From contig NZ_JRKI01000026.1 in the NCBI RefSeq assembly GCF_000935125.1, positions 1 through 64,000 of the forward strand: DNA of 64,000 nt, in the 5' to 3' direction. Position numbers and translations under genes: made by a program. The notes under the pieces were generated by a model. It was not told the DNA's origin. It was given only the letters and a program-made list of their open reading frames with translations, and did not search any database. Each line of letters begins with the position of its first letter. The stretch's first letter is position 1. Positions 48,440-55,926 of this stretch are shown here, one piece after another. This DNA comes from Streptomyces natalensis ATCC 27448 (GTDB lineage Bacteria; Actinomycetota; Actinomycetes; Streptomycetales; Streptomycetaceae).

Positions 48440-48853
48440 ACCTCCAGCACCTCGGAATCGAGTCATCTGCACGCCTGCTTCGTCCCACCACACCCCCTTC
48501 GCCGACTGGCTTCGCGGCCATGCCGTCCCGCTCACCCACCTCGACCGAGAGGCGCCGCTCGATGACCTGGAGCCGCTGCGCGCCATCATCGGTGACGCCC
48601 GCGTCGTCGCGATCGGCGAAAGTTCCCACTTCATCAACGAGTTCGCCCTCATGCGCGAGCGCATCCTGCGGTATCTGGTCGAACGCTGCGGCTTCACCGT
48701 CCTGGCCGTCCTGGCCGTCCTGGCCTTCGAATACGGCTTCAGCGAAGGCTTCAACCTTGACGCCTGGGCCCAGGGCGAGGGCACGGGCGCCGACCTGTCG
48801 GCCCACCTCGCCGCAGCGGTCCCCGTAGGACTCGACGAGCCCCTGCGCGGGCG
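48440..48853 (+). pseudogene. Erythromycin-esterase-like protein, truncated
   Basis: One frame gives TPFADWLRGHAVPLTHLDRE, RAIIGDARVVAIGESSHFIN...EFALMRERILRYLVERCGFT and AFEYGFSEGFNLDAWAQGEG. The GESSH motif is the catalytic Glu/His site of the erythromycin esterase superfamily. A 9-bp unit (CTGGCCGTC) is repeated three times at about 48703-48729, inserting VLAVLA before AFEYGF. There is no start codon. The frame is cut at about 48853 by an IS5-like transposase, leaving about 135 of some 400 residues. Confidence 0.78.
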
Positions 48854-49480
48854 TCCAGGCCCGATCCGGGGGACGCGGATGCGGCCGAGGACGACCGGGA
48901 ACTGCGGGGAGTCCCCATGCTGCCCGGCGGTGACCACCAGCGGCATCGGCTTCTGAGCCTGCTCGACGGCCAGGTGGAGCTTGGTGGTCAGCCCGCCGCG
49001 GGAGCGTCCGAGCCCGTGATCGGCGGGCTCGTCGAAGACACGGCCGGGCGGTTCGACCTGTAGATCCCCCTTTTGCGGGCACCAGCCGCGTGCTGGTGGG
49101 CGCGGGCGATCGTCGAGTCCACGGAGACGTCCCAGGTGATCAGGCCCTTCGCATCGGTCCGGGCCTGAAGCTGCTCGAAGAGGCGGTGCCAGCTACCGTT
49201 CCGCTGCCAGCGGCGAAACAGCCCATACACCGTTTCCCAGGGGCCGTAGCGTGCGGGTAGATCTCGCCACGGTATGCCGGTCCGCGTCCGGAACCGTATG
49301 CCGTTGATCAGCTGCCGCTTGGTGTTGGTGTGCACCGGAGGACGGCCGGATTTGATGCCCCAAGGCATCAGCGGTTCCAGCACCGCCCACTGAGTACCTG
49401 TCAGGTCTCCTCGAGTCATGAGACGTGATCACCACATGACCTTGATCCACTTCTGAAGCACGCCCCAGCGCGTCCAACAA
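48854..49480 (-). mobile_element. IS5-family insertion sequence, frameshifted and 3'-truncated
   Basis: The transposase starts at 49419: MTRGDLTGTQWAVLEPLMPW, GRPPVHTNTKRQLINGIRFR...TRTGIPWRDLPARYGPWETV and WDVSVDSTIARAHQHAAGAR with catalytic Asp. Near 49062 it shifts frame to reach GLGRSRGGLTTKLHLAVEQA...QKPMPLVVTAGQHGDSPQF and RIGPGRP. It ends at 48854, where the esterase relic begins. The last catalytic Glu region is missing. Confidence 0.85.
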
Positions 49481-49563
49481 TAGACGCCGAGGTCAGAGCC
49501 GGTTGCTCGCCGCCGTGAGCAGGAACCTCGCGAGGCTGGGACGAGCGCAGGGCTGATGACCCA

Positions 49564-50043
49564 TCACTCGATTCCAAGGGGTCCGATGCCCAGGTCCTCA
49601 CGCATGAGGCGACGCATCTGCGCCATGGCCTTGCGTCGTCGCTCTATCAGGGGCGCGTCGTCGGCGGAGCCGACAGCCACTCCACGGGCATAGGCATCGC
49701 GGATCGCGCGCAGGCAGTGGAACGCCTCGTTCCCCGCCTCCACGACCTGCGGCGGGCCCACGAGCCAGAGGCGTTCGCCCGCCGTGTAGATCCCGGTGCC
49801 ACGCACGGCCTCCCGCACCGCCGCGTCGCGCGCCGACTCGGACATGTGGTCGCCCAGAGCGACGGCCCGTATCTCCTCACCCGCGGCTTTGAGGGCGGAA
49901 ACATACTCCGTGTACACCTCGCGCCGTACTTCCAGTGCGTGCCTGGATTCCTCCCGCCGCCACCGGTTGCGATCGGCGATCAGAGTGGCTGCAATGCCGA
50001 TGACGGCACCGGTCAGTGTGGAGAGCAAGGGCATCCAGTACAT
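49564..50043 (-). CDS. Membrane-anchored conserved protein, unknown
   Basis: A 159-residue protein from ATG 50043 (MYWMPLLSTLTGAVIGIAAT). One N-terminal helix (LLSTLTGAVIGIAATLIA) is followed by ADRNRWRREESRHALEVRRE and a helical cytoplasmic domain with EAGNEAFHCLRAIRDAYARG. This layout is common in actinomycetes, with no known function. The start could be the second ATG at 50034. Confidence 0.7.
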   Translation of the reverse strand: MYWMPLLSTLTGAVIGIAATLIADRNRWRREESRHALEVRREVYTEYVSALKAAGEEIRAVALGDHMSESARDAAVREAVRGTGIYTAGERLWLVGPPQVVEAGNEAFHCLRAIRDAYARGVAVGSADDAPLIERRRKAMAQMRRLMREDLGIGPLGIE

Positions 50044-50306
50044 GTGCCGCAGCTTGTCCGAACTGAGGCGCCGGCACCAGTGGCTTTCGCTCCGGCCGCG
50101 AGCACCGTAGTGCCTGCCACGTTCTGCGCCGGTGTGTCGCGAGGCGGGTCGGCCGTGACCGGCGGGTCGTGCCGTCCCGGCGCCGCGGAAATTGCATCGA
50201 GGCCCCGTCAAGCGTTCGACGAGGATCTCCGCCATGTTTTCGCGCCCGGATGGGGCCGGGGCGCCCGCGCACGCGGGGCTGTGACCAGCACTTTCGAAAC
50301 ACGCCC

Positions 50307-50870
50307 CTAGCGCGCCACGCGGTAGCGGAGGTAGACGACACTTGAGCTGAAGGTGCGGGTCTCGACGAGCTCGAGATCCACCCGGCGTTCGCACTGGGGA
50401 AAGTACGGAATGCCACCGCCAACCAGCACCGGGTAGACCCTGACTCGGTACTCGTCGAGCAGACCCAACGCGGCCGCCTCGGCAGCGAGACTCGCGCCGC
50501 CGATCGCGATGTCACCCTCCCCGGGCTCGGCTCGCAACCGCTCGATCTCCTCTGCCAGGCCGCCGGAGGCCAGGCGGGCATTGCCCTGCACCGCCGACAG
50601 CGTGGTGGAGAACACCACCTTTGGGAGCGGCTTCCAGATCGCGGCCCACTCCAGCATTGAGTCGTCGAGCGATGGATCCTGGTCGGCGGTCTCCCAGTAC
50701 AGCATCGTCTCGTACAGCCGTCGTCCCAACAGGTGGACGCCGACCCCTCGAATCTCGTCGGTGACGAAGCGAAAGATCTCCTCGTCGGGCGCCGTCCAGT
50801 TGAAGTCGCCGTCCGGCCCGACGATGTAGCCGTCAAGTGAGACGCCCATCGAATAGGTCACCCTGCGCAT
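50307..50870 (-). CDS. Dihydrofolate reductase family protein (RibD C-terminal type)
   Basis: A 187-residue protein from ATG 50870. MRRVTYSMGVSLDGYIVGPD opens the family with the S-LDGYI motif; LLGRRLYETMLYWE supplies the GRxTYE-like loop, PKVVFSTTL, GDIAIGGASLAAEAAALGLL the NADPH-binding strand (I-GG), and DEYRVRVYPVLVGGGIPYFP the C-terminal signature. It is probably an NADPH-dependent reductase of unknown substrate, not true folate metabolism. Confidence 0.92.
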   Translation of the reverse strand: MRRVTYSMGVSLDGYIVGPDGDFNWTAPDEEIFRFVTDEIRGVGVHLLGRRLYETMLYWETADQDPSLDDSMLEWAAIWKPLPKVVFSTTLSAVQGNARLASGGLAEEIERLRAEPGEGDIAIGGASLAAEAAALGLLDEYRVRVYPVLVGGGIPYFPQCERRVDLELVETRTFSSSVVYLRYRVAR

Positions 50871-51089
50871 CAGAAGTCCTCCTCGGTAACGGGCTCGACA
50901 GTACGGCCGCCGGCCACCTCCGGCCTCATCGCGGCTCGCGAGGTCCCCTGGGCCGAGTCTCCTCACTAGATCACGGCGCGGGCGCTTAACAGCGTTGCGT
51001 ACGTGTTCTCACCTCGGAGCGTCGAAGGCGAGTGGGGCGGCCGCGGGCGATAGACGGAGAAGGTGACGCGTAGTCACGCAAAACGATGG

Positions 51090-51322
51090 CGAGGGCAGGA
51101 AGATGCGTGGCCATATCAGTCGCGGCCGCGTATCAGGGCGAGCACGCCGCTGCGGCGGCCGTGCACCGTCACGAGGGTCTGTGCCGTGCCCAGCAGAACG
51201 ACCAGCCCGGACTCGGAGTCACGTTCCAACCGATCCGCCGCATCAGGCAGGTGTCGGGCTACGAGGAGCCGTGCGATGCCTTCCCAGGTATAGCCGTTCC
51301 CCTCTCGACCCGCAGCCCGGCG
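51090..51322 (-). pseudogene. Possible immunity-protein-like C-terminal fragment
   Basis: The minus strand reads TWEGIARLLVARHLPDAADR...LERDSESGLVVLLGTAQTLV, reminiscent of the end of Imm51-type immunity proteins (W..IA..L....LP..AD.L..DSE.G.....G). No start or N-terminus exists, and a dispersed repeat begins just upstream. The call is weak. Confidence 0.3.
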
Positions 51323-51329
51323 CTCCAGC

Positions 51330-51465
51330 CCGGTCGGCCCTCCACCCGCCCACTCCACCGCTGGGTGGAGCGAGCGGCCGGCACCCGCGAGGCGAACAGT
51401 CCGCCGACCAGGGGCTGATGGCGCTCTGTGAACTTCCCCACCGCCTGCTCAGTAGTGCCCTGGAC
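51330..51465. repeat. Dispersed repeat, copy 2
   Basis: Same-orientation partner of 44800-44934. The two copies each lie beside a decayed minus-strand gene, as if a shared upstream segment had been duplicated. Confidence 0.85.
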
Positions 51466-51565
51466 CTGGACGCCTTGGTTCCGCACCTTGAGCGGTCCGG
51501 CTTGCCGACGAGCGCACCTGGTAATGCGGTTGCCGGCCGGCACGCGCTTTGGCAGGCTGCCGGGC

Positions 51566-52117
51566 GTGATCGCTGCTGAGAGGCCGAGCTGCCTGATCGT
51601 GACGGGGATGCCCGGGGCGGGGAAGTCGACGGTGACCAGACTGGTCGCCGAGCGTCTGCCACGCTCCGCCCGGCTTGACGGTGACCAGATCAGCAGGCTC
51701 GTCGTCAGCGGTCGGGTCGGAGCCCTGGGCGAGCCTGTCGACGAAGCAGCGCGGCAGGTGGGCCTGTGCAACCGCAACCTGTGCATGCTGGCGAACAGCT
51801 TCTCCGATGCCGGCTTCACGCCCGTGATCGACTGGGTGATCCCCGACCGCGAGCAGTTGGACTTCTTCGTGAGCCTCCTGTCGACTCGGCACGTCTTGTT
51901 CGTCGTCCTCGCACCGGGCATTGAGACATGCCAGTACCGCAACACCATCAGGGATCCTCGCGAACGGTTCGACTTCGACGGCTATGAAGTCCTCGACGCC
52001 GACATGAAGCGTGAACTCGGCGACGTCGGCTGGTGGTTCGACACCGCGGCCCTCACTCCCGACGAAACCACCGATCAGCTCATCCGCGAAGCCCGCCATC
52101 GAGCCTTGGTGAACTGA
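51566..52117 (+). CDS. P-loop kinase-like ATPase
   Basis: A 183-residue protein from GTG 51566. Walker A is IVTGMPGAGKSTVTRLVAER near residue 15; RLDGDQISRLVVSGR is the switch/acceptor strand, and FVVLAPGIETCQYRNTIRDP resembles the lid of AAA_33/zeta-toxin-like small-molecule kinases. Such proteins phosphorylate small hydroxyl substrates such as antibiotics or nucleotide sugars. The substrate is unknown. It stands alone. Confidence 0.85.
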   Translation: MIAAERPSCLIVTGMPGAGKSTVTRLVAERLPRSARLDGDQISRLVVSGRVGALGEPVDEAARQVGLCNRNLCMLANSFSDAGFTPVIDWVIPDREQLDFFVSLLSTRHVLFVVLAPGIETCQYRNTIRDPRERFDFDGYEVLDADMKRELGDVGWWFDTAALTPDETTDQLIREARHRALVN

Positions 52118-52292
52118 CCGACGTCCGGCTCAACTCACACAGGGCCACCACGGCCTACGACAGCCGACGGGTCGGCCGTCAAGCTTGCGGCCCCTGGGCC
52201 TTGCGTCCCCGGCCGTGGCCACCGCCGGGGACGCACTGTACGACCACACTGGTGGACCCGTTACCGCCCCGGGCCCGTCTCTCACACCCTCA

Positions 52293-53756
52293 TCAGCCAG
52301 TTCCTGCGGACTGCTCGACCCCGACCTCGACCTCGACCTCGACCTCGGTCCCAGTCTCGCGCCGCACCTCGGTCTGCCGAGCGAGGCTGTTGGCTCGTAG
52401 TGCAGTAAGCATCCCGAGGGCGGAGACAGCGGTGAAGCCGAGCAGGAGGTAGCGCGCGGAGGTAAGCGCCGAAGGGCCGCCCAGATTGACCAGGAGGCCG
52501 GCGACCGCCGCGCCGAACGCTGTCGACATCGTGAGCACGGTTGCGACCGCCGCGGCGGCCTTCTCTCCCTCCTCCTTGTTCGGCGTGCTGCTCATCGCAG
52601 CAACGGACAGATGGGGCATGGCCAGGCCGATGCCCGTACCGGCGAGAAGAAGAACCGGCAGCCAGGCAATGACCAGAAGCAGCGGTGCATCGCGGCGCTG
52701 CAGCAGAGCGAGCACGGCGAACCCCGCCGCAAGGAGTCCGGGACCGGCCACCCGGAGCCGTCGAACCGTCCGCTGCCGACGTACCGAGGAACTCGCGACC
52801 TGGCTCACCGACCAGCCGAGCGACAAGGCCGCTCCGAAGAACCCGGCAGCGACCGGCGGCAGTCCGCCCAGGCGCTGGCCGAACAACGGCAGGAACGTCT
52901 CCACGGCGACGCCGGCCGCGAGGAACACGATGGTCAGGTAGACCCACCGCAGTGCTGAGCCGGCCTCGTAGGTCGCGCGCGGTAGGACTCGGACCTGGCC
53001 CCGTTTCTCCGTCACCACGAAGGCCATGACCAACGCCAGTGCCAGCGCGATGGACACCGCCATCATGACCTCGTTCGAGAGGATTCCGGCGACGCTCACG
53101 GCACCTGCGGCCCCGATGACCAGCGTCAACGAGCCCAGCGGTACCGGAACCGCCCCCGCCGCGGACCTGCCGCTGCCAGGCAGCACTCGGGGGACGAGGG
53201 CCGCCATCGCCCCCGAGACGACAGCCAACACGACGAACGCCGTCCGCCAGGACCCGAACTGGGCGAAGAGACCGCCCAGAGTCGGACCGACGAAGTTGCC
53301 CAGGCCGAACATGGCGGAGATCAACGCGCTGCCCCGTACCCACAGTTGGCGCGGCAGTGCCGAATAGATCAGGGCGAACCCCAGACCGGTCAACAAGCCC
53401 GCCCCAAGTCCCTGCGCGCCACGGCCGACCAGCAGCACCGGCATGGTCGGACCGACCGCGCAGACAACCGACCCGACGGCGAAGACACCGAAGCCGATGA
53501 GGTAGGAACCGATGTTGCCGCGCCTGGCAAGAGTTCGGCTCACGAGCATGGTCGCGACAACTTGTGCGGTCAGGAAAACGGTCATGTTCCATGCGTAGAG
53601 GCGTCCACCGCCAATGTCCGCGACCGCCGTCGGCAGCAGGCTCGCGGCCAGATAGATATTGACGGCGCCGACGAGTACGCCCCCGGCCAGCACCACGACG
53701 GTGCCTAAATGGCAGCCGAGTTCCCGCCACGAACCGACGCTCTGGCTGTCGTCCAC
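52293..53756 (-). CDS. DHA2-type MFS transporter
   Basis: A 487-residue transporter from GTG 53756, with GGAG 7 bp upstream. Fourteen hydrophobic helices start with LGTVVVLAGGVLVGAVNIYL. Motif A-like LVSRTLARRGNIGSYLIG and the glycine-rich FGLGNFVGPTLGGLFAQFG (motif C region) are present. The C-terminal tail has an acidic Glu-Val repeat encoded by a hexanucleotide array (52323-52346). Three tandem 14-bp repeats lie 17 bp upstream of the start, suggesting a dedicated regulator. Confidence 0.92.
   Translation of the reverse strand: MDDSQSVGSWRELGCHLGTVVVLAGGVLVGAVNIYLAASLLPTAVADIGGGRLYAWNMTVFLTAQVVATMLVSRTLARRGNIGSYLIGFGVFAVGSVVCAVGPTMPVLLVGRGAQGLGAGLLTGLGFALIYSALPRQLWVRGSALISAMFGLGNFVGPTLGGLFAQFGSWRTAFVVLAVVSGAMAALVPRVLPGSGRSAAGAVPVPLGSLTLVIGAAGAVSVAGILSNEVMMAVSIALALALVMAFVVTEKRGQVRVLPRATYEAGSALRWVYLTIVFLAAGVAVETFLPLFGQRLGGLPPVAAGFFGAALSLGWSVSQVASSSVRRQRTVRRLRVAGPGLLAAGFAVLALLQRRDAPLLLVIAWLPVLLLAGTGIGLAMPHLSVAAMSSTPNKEEGEKAAAAVATVLTMSTAFGAAVAGLLVNLGGPSALTSARYLLLGFTAVSALGMLTALRANSLARQTEVRRETGTEVEVEVEVGVEQSAGTG
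52323..52346. repeat. GACCTC hexanucleotide repeat, four copies
   Basis: Four perfect copies near the 3' end of the MFS gene encode Glu-Val pairs. In-frame expansion or contraction would only change tail length. Confidence 0.9.
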
Positions 53757-53772
53757 TTGCGAACTCCATCCC

Positions 53773-53814
53773 TGGGTTACGTCCTGTGGGTTACTTCCTG
53801 CGGGTTACTTCCTG
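53773..53814. promoter_or_regulatory. Three tandem 14-bp direct repeats before the MFS gene
   Basis: TGGGTTACGTCCTG, TGGGTTACTTCCTG and CGGGTTACTTCCTG are exactly contiguous (53773-53786, 53787-53800, 53801-53814), differing at one position each. On the transcribed strand they read CAGGAAGTAACCC. Such iterons are typical binding sites of pathway activators that overlap the -35 region. Confidence 0.8.
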
Positions 53815-53974
53815 CCAGGCATCGTGGCGGAGCGCGGGGACCCGGTAATCCGGCAAAACGGACGAGATCTATCTCACATTCGGGAGTGGGGTGGCGTCTC
53901 GTACCCCGGACGGGGGTCGCGCCGGGAACGCGAGGCGGCACGGCGGTGGATGGACGAACTGGGGCCCGTCTTCA

Positions 53975-54360
53975 ACATTCACCCGATGGCGGATCAGGCA
54001 AGTCGGCGCCCAACAACAGGAGCTGACGCTGAAAGACCCGGGCGGATTGTTGCCCCCCAAACCCCCACTCGCACGTGGGCCGCTTGCCTTTGTAGGCGTC
54101 GCCGCATCCGTTGACGACGGCGACATCCGGCCCGAGGAAGCGGATGTCGAGAACTTCGTCCGCGGGCTTGGTTCCCGGTTGAGGAACCCTGTGAACAGCG
54201 AGCGGTGGCTGTCGACCATGTCCTGACGCCCTTGGGAGAGGGTGCCGATGAAGGTGGTGTAGGTGGCGTCCGCAGTGAACAACTGGCTGTACGCCTCGAC
54301 ATCGTGCCGCCCCCAAGCGGCGACAAGCTCGTTCAATAGCGAGGTGACCGCAACGCGCCG
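53975..54360 (-). pseudogene. SnoaL/SgcJ-like NTF2-fold protein, frameshifted
   Basis: VAVTSLLNELVAAWGRHDVE...AYSQLFTADATYTTFIGTLS...QGRQDMVDSHRSLFTGFLN is the N-terminal half of an SgcJ/EcaC-type protein. Near 54180 the frame changes to GTKPADEVLDIRFLGPDVAV...VNGCGDAYKGKRPT, the second half, and then degenerates. At least one further slip destroys the C-terminus. No start codon with a ribosome binding site is visible. Confidence 0.7.
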
Positions 54361-54377
54361 CGGGCCCCAAGGACCGC

Positions 54378-54610
54378 AGACGCGTGATCGTCGAGCCCGT
54401 GCCCGACGCACTCGACCGCATCGAGAAGTCGTGTCCCCGGCCCGCCGTCACATCGCCGAGATCCTGGCGCGCGACACCGCCGAGCAGCGCGCCCTGCTCT
54501 TCGACTACTTCGGGCACGCCGCGCCCGCGTTCCGCGCAGCCACCGAGGAGATCCGCAAGACCCCGACGCCCGGCCGCACAAGAACCACCCGGGGCAGGAG
54601 CAACCGGTGA
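54378..54610 (+). pseudogene. MarR-type regulator C-terminal fragment
   Basis: IVEPVPDALDRIEKS in one frame, then RRHIAEILARDTAEQRALLF...DYFGHAAPAFRAATEEIRKT in another, ending at TGA 54608-54610. The pattern (DRR..IVEP.P.ALDRI...L..Y..EQ...L.DYF..AA.A...A..EIR) is the C-terminal dimerisation helices of MarR proteins. It lacks the winged helix. It overlaps the 5' side of the SnoaL relic on the other strand. Confidence 0.6.
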
Positions 54611-54859
54611 CCACAGACGCTGCGGGGCCGGGCTCACGTTCACAGAGCCGTGCATGCGGCGGCGCCGGAGGTGTCGAGGCACGGTTTCACAGCTGCCTGC
54701 CCACACCTGGGCTGAGCCCCTCCAACTCAAGCAGTCATCCGCCAAGGGAGACGCTCAGTCACCTCACTGTCCCGTATCGTCGAAGCTTGATCATTGTCAC
54801 TGAAGATTGGTGACCAGTAGGTTCGTGCCATCGAAGGGTGAGCTAACAGGGATTCAGGG

Positions 54860-55648
54860 GTGTCGGTGGAGGATTTGGCGGATCCGCCCACGTCAGCAGG
54901 CTTCGTTTTCATCAGCGAGGAGTCCCCTGGTTACCTGAAGACGGCAACGGCCGGCATGAGGGTGACGCTGCCGGTGTTCACTCCGCCGTGGATCGTGGTC
55001 TATCACGCGTTGGAGCGCGTGCATGTCGCCAGATGGTCCGGGCGGCTCTTCCAGGTGCAGACGGTGCCTCCAACGACACGAGTGGAGCGTGCCGCGGTGG
55101 CACGAGCCGCCGAGGGCGTGGCTTCGCACGCCGACCACACACGTGCCATCGCCGTCGACCTACTGGAGGAGCTTTCCTCATCAGAGCTCTTCGGCCCCCA
55201 TGGCGACGCCGTCGTCCGCATCGTCGAGGCCGCGAGCGCCTTGGACGAGGAACGCGCACGGGCGCTTGAGTCCGCTCGCCATCCCGCGGCCGAGCGGGAG
55301 TACGGCAAGGCATGGGACCGGTGGCTCGCCGAACAGCCGGAAGCCGCGTCCTACCGAAACCGAGATCACGCATGGACCCTGTCGATCCCCGGGGCCGGCT
55401 TTTCGGGATCACCGATCGGGTACGGCTTCTCCCTGATCTGGAAGACGGTCAACGCAGCCGCCCGGGATCGAGGCGGTCCGGGTTCCCTCACCCTCGACGA
55501 GGACGGCGATCGGATCCTGGGGGACCCGTGGGAGACGACCCTGGGTGCGCTGCTCGATGCCGCTATGGCCGTCGGCGCACCGCACCTGGTGGACAGCGAC
55601 GCCGTCACGGTCCTGACCGCGGCCTGGGGCATGGTGTTCGAGCCATGA
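54860..55648 (+). CDS. Hypothetical protein, 262 residues
   Basis: GTG 54860 begins MSVEDLADPPTSAGFVFISE. The protein is soluble with mixed alpha/beta composition: PVFTPPWIVVYHALERVHVA, RWSGRLFQVQTV, a helical middle (ERARALESARHPAAEREYGK) and GYGFSLIWKTVNAAARDRGG then DPWETTLGALLDAAMAVGAP. It has no signal peptide or transmembrane helix. I do not recognise it. Codon use is normal and the gene is not obviously in an operon. Confidence 0.65.
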   Translation: MSVEDLADPPTSAGFVFISEESPGYLKTATAGMRVTLPVFTPPWIVVYHALERVHVARWSGRLFQVQTVPPTTRVERAAVARAAEGVASHADHTRAIAVDLLEELSSSELFGPHGDAVVRIVEAASALDEERARALESARHPAAEREYGKAWDRWLAEQPEAASYRNRDHAWTLSIPGAGFSGSPIGYGFSLIWKTVNAAARDRGGPGSLTLDEDGDRILGDPWETTLGALLDAAMAVGAPHLVDSDAVTVLTAAWGMVFEP

Positions 55649-55901
55649 AACTCTGCCGGGAAACTCGTCAGCACTGATGCACCGCGTGGGCGGGCTTGAC
55701 CAGACCACGCTCAGACTTACATGACGCAACCTCAGCCTTCGGTGACACAGGTCCGTCACCGATAGGTGGCTGCTGGCAGCGCCAGTTGGCTACCTCGACG
55801 GTAGGCAGATGATGCCCGATGCCTGGCACGGCGAACGCCTTTGGGTGGTACGTGAGTTGGCTCGTCCGGCCACGTACAGCGCTCGCGTGAAAGTTCGGCG
55901 C

Positions 55902-55919
55902 TCACCTCGCGGGAGGTGA
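55902..55919 (-). terminator. Hairpin after the HEAT-repeat gene
   Basis: TCACCTC-GCGG-GAGGTGA is a perfect 7-bp stem 7 bp beyond the stop codon at 55927. The remaining gap back to 55649 shows nothing else. Confidence 0.55.
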
Positions 55920-55926
55920 AAGTCCG

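Noticed and set aside
53773..53814. Origin or plasmid-type iterons
   Set aside because: The three repeats lie directly upstream of a transporter start, and no replication initiator gene is nearby. A promoter operator is simpler.
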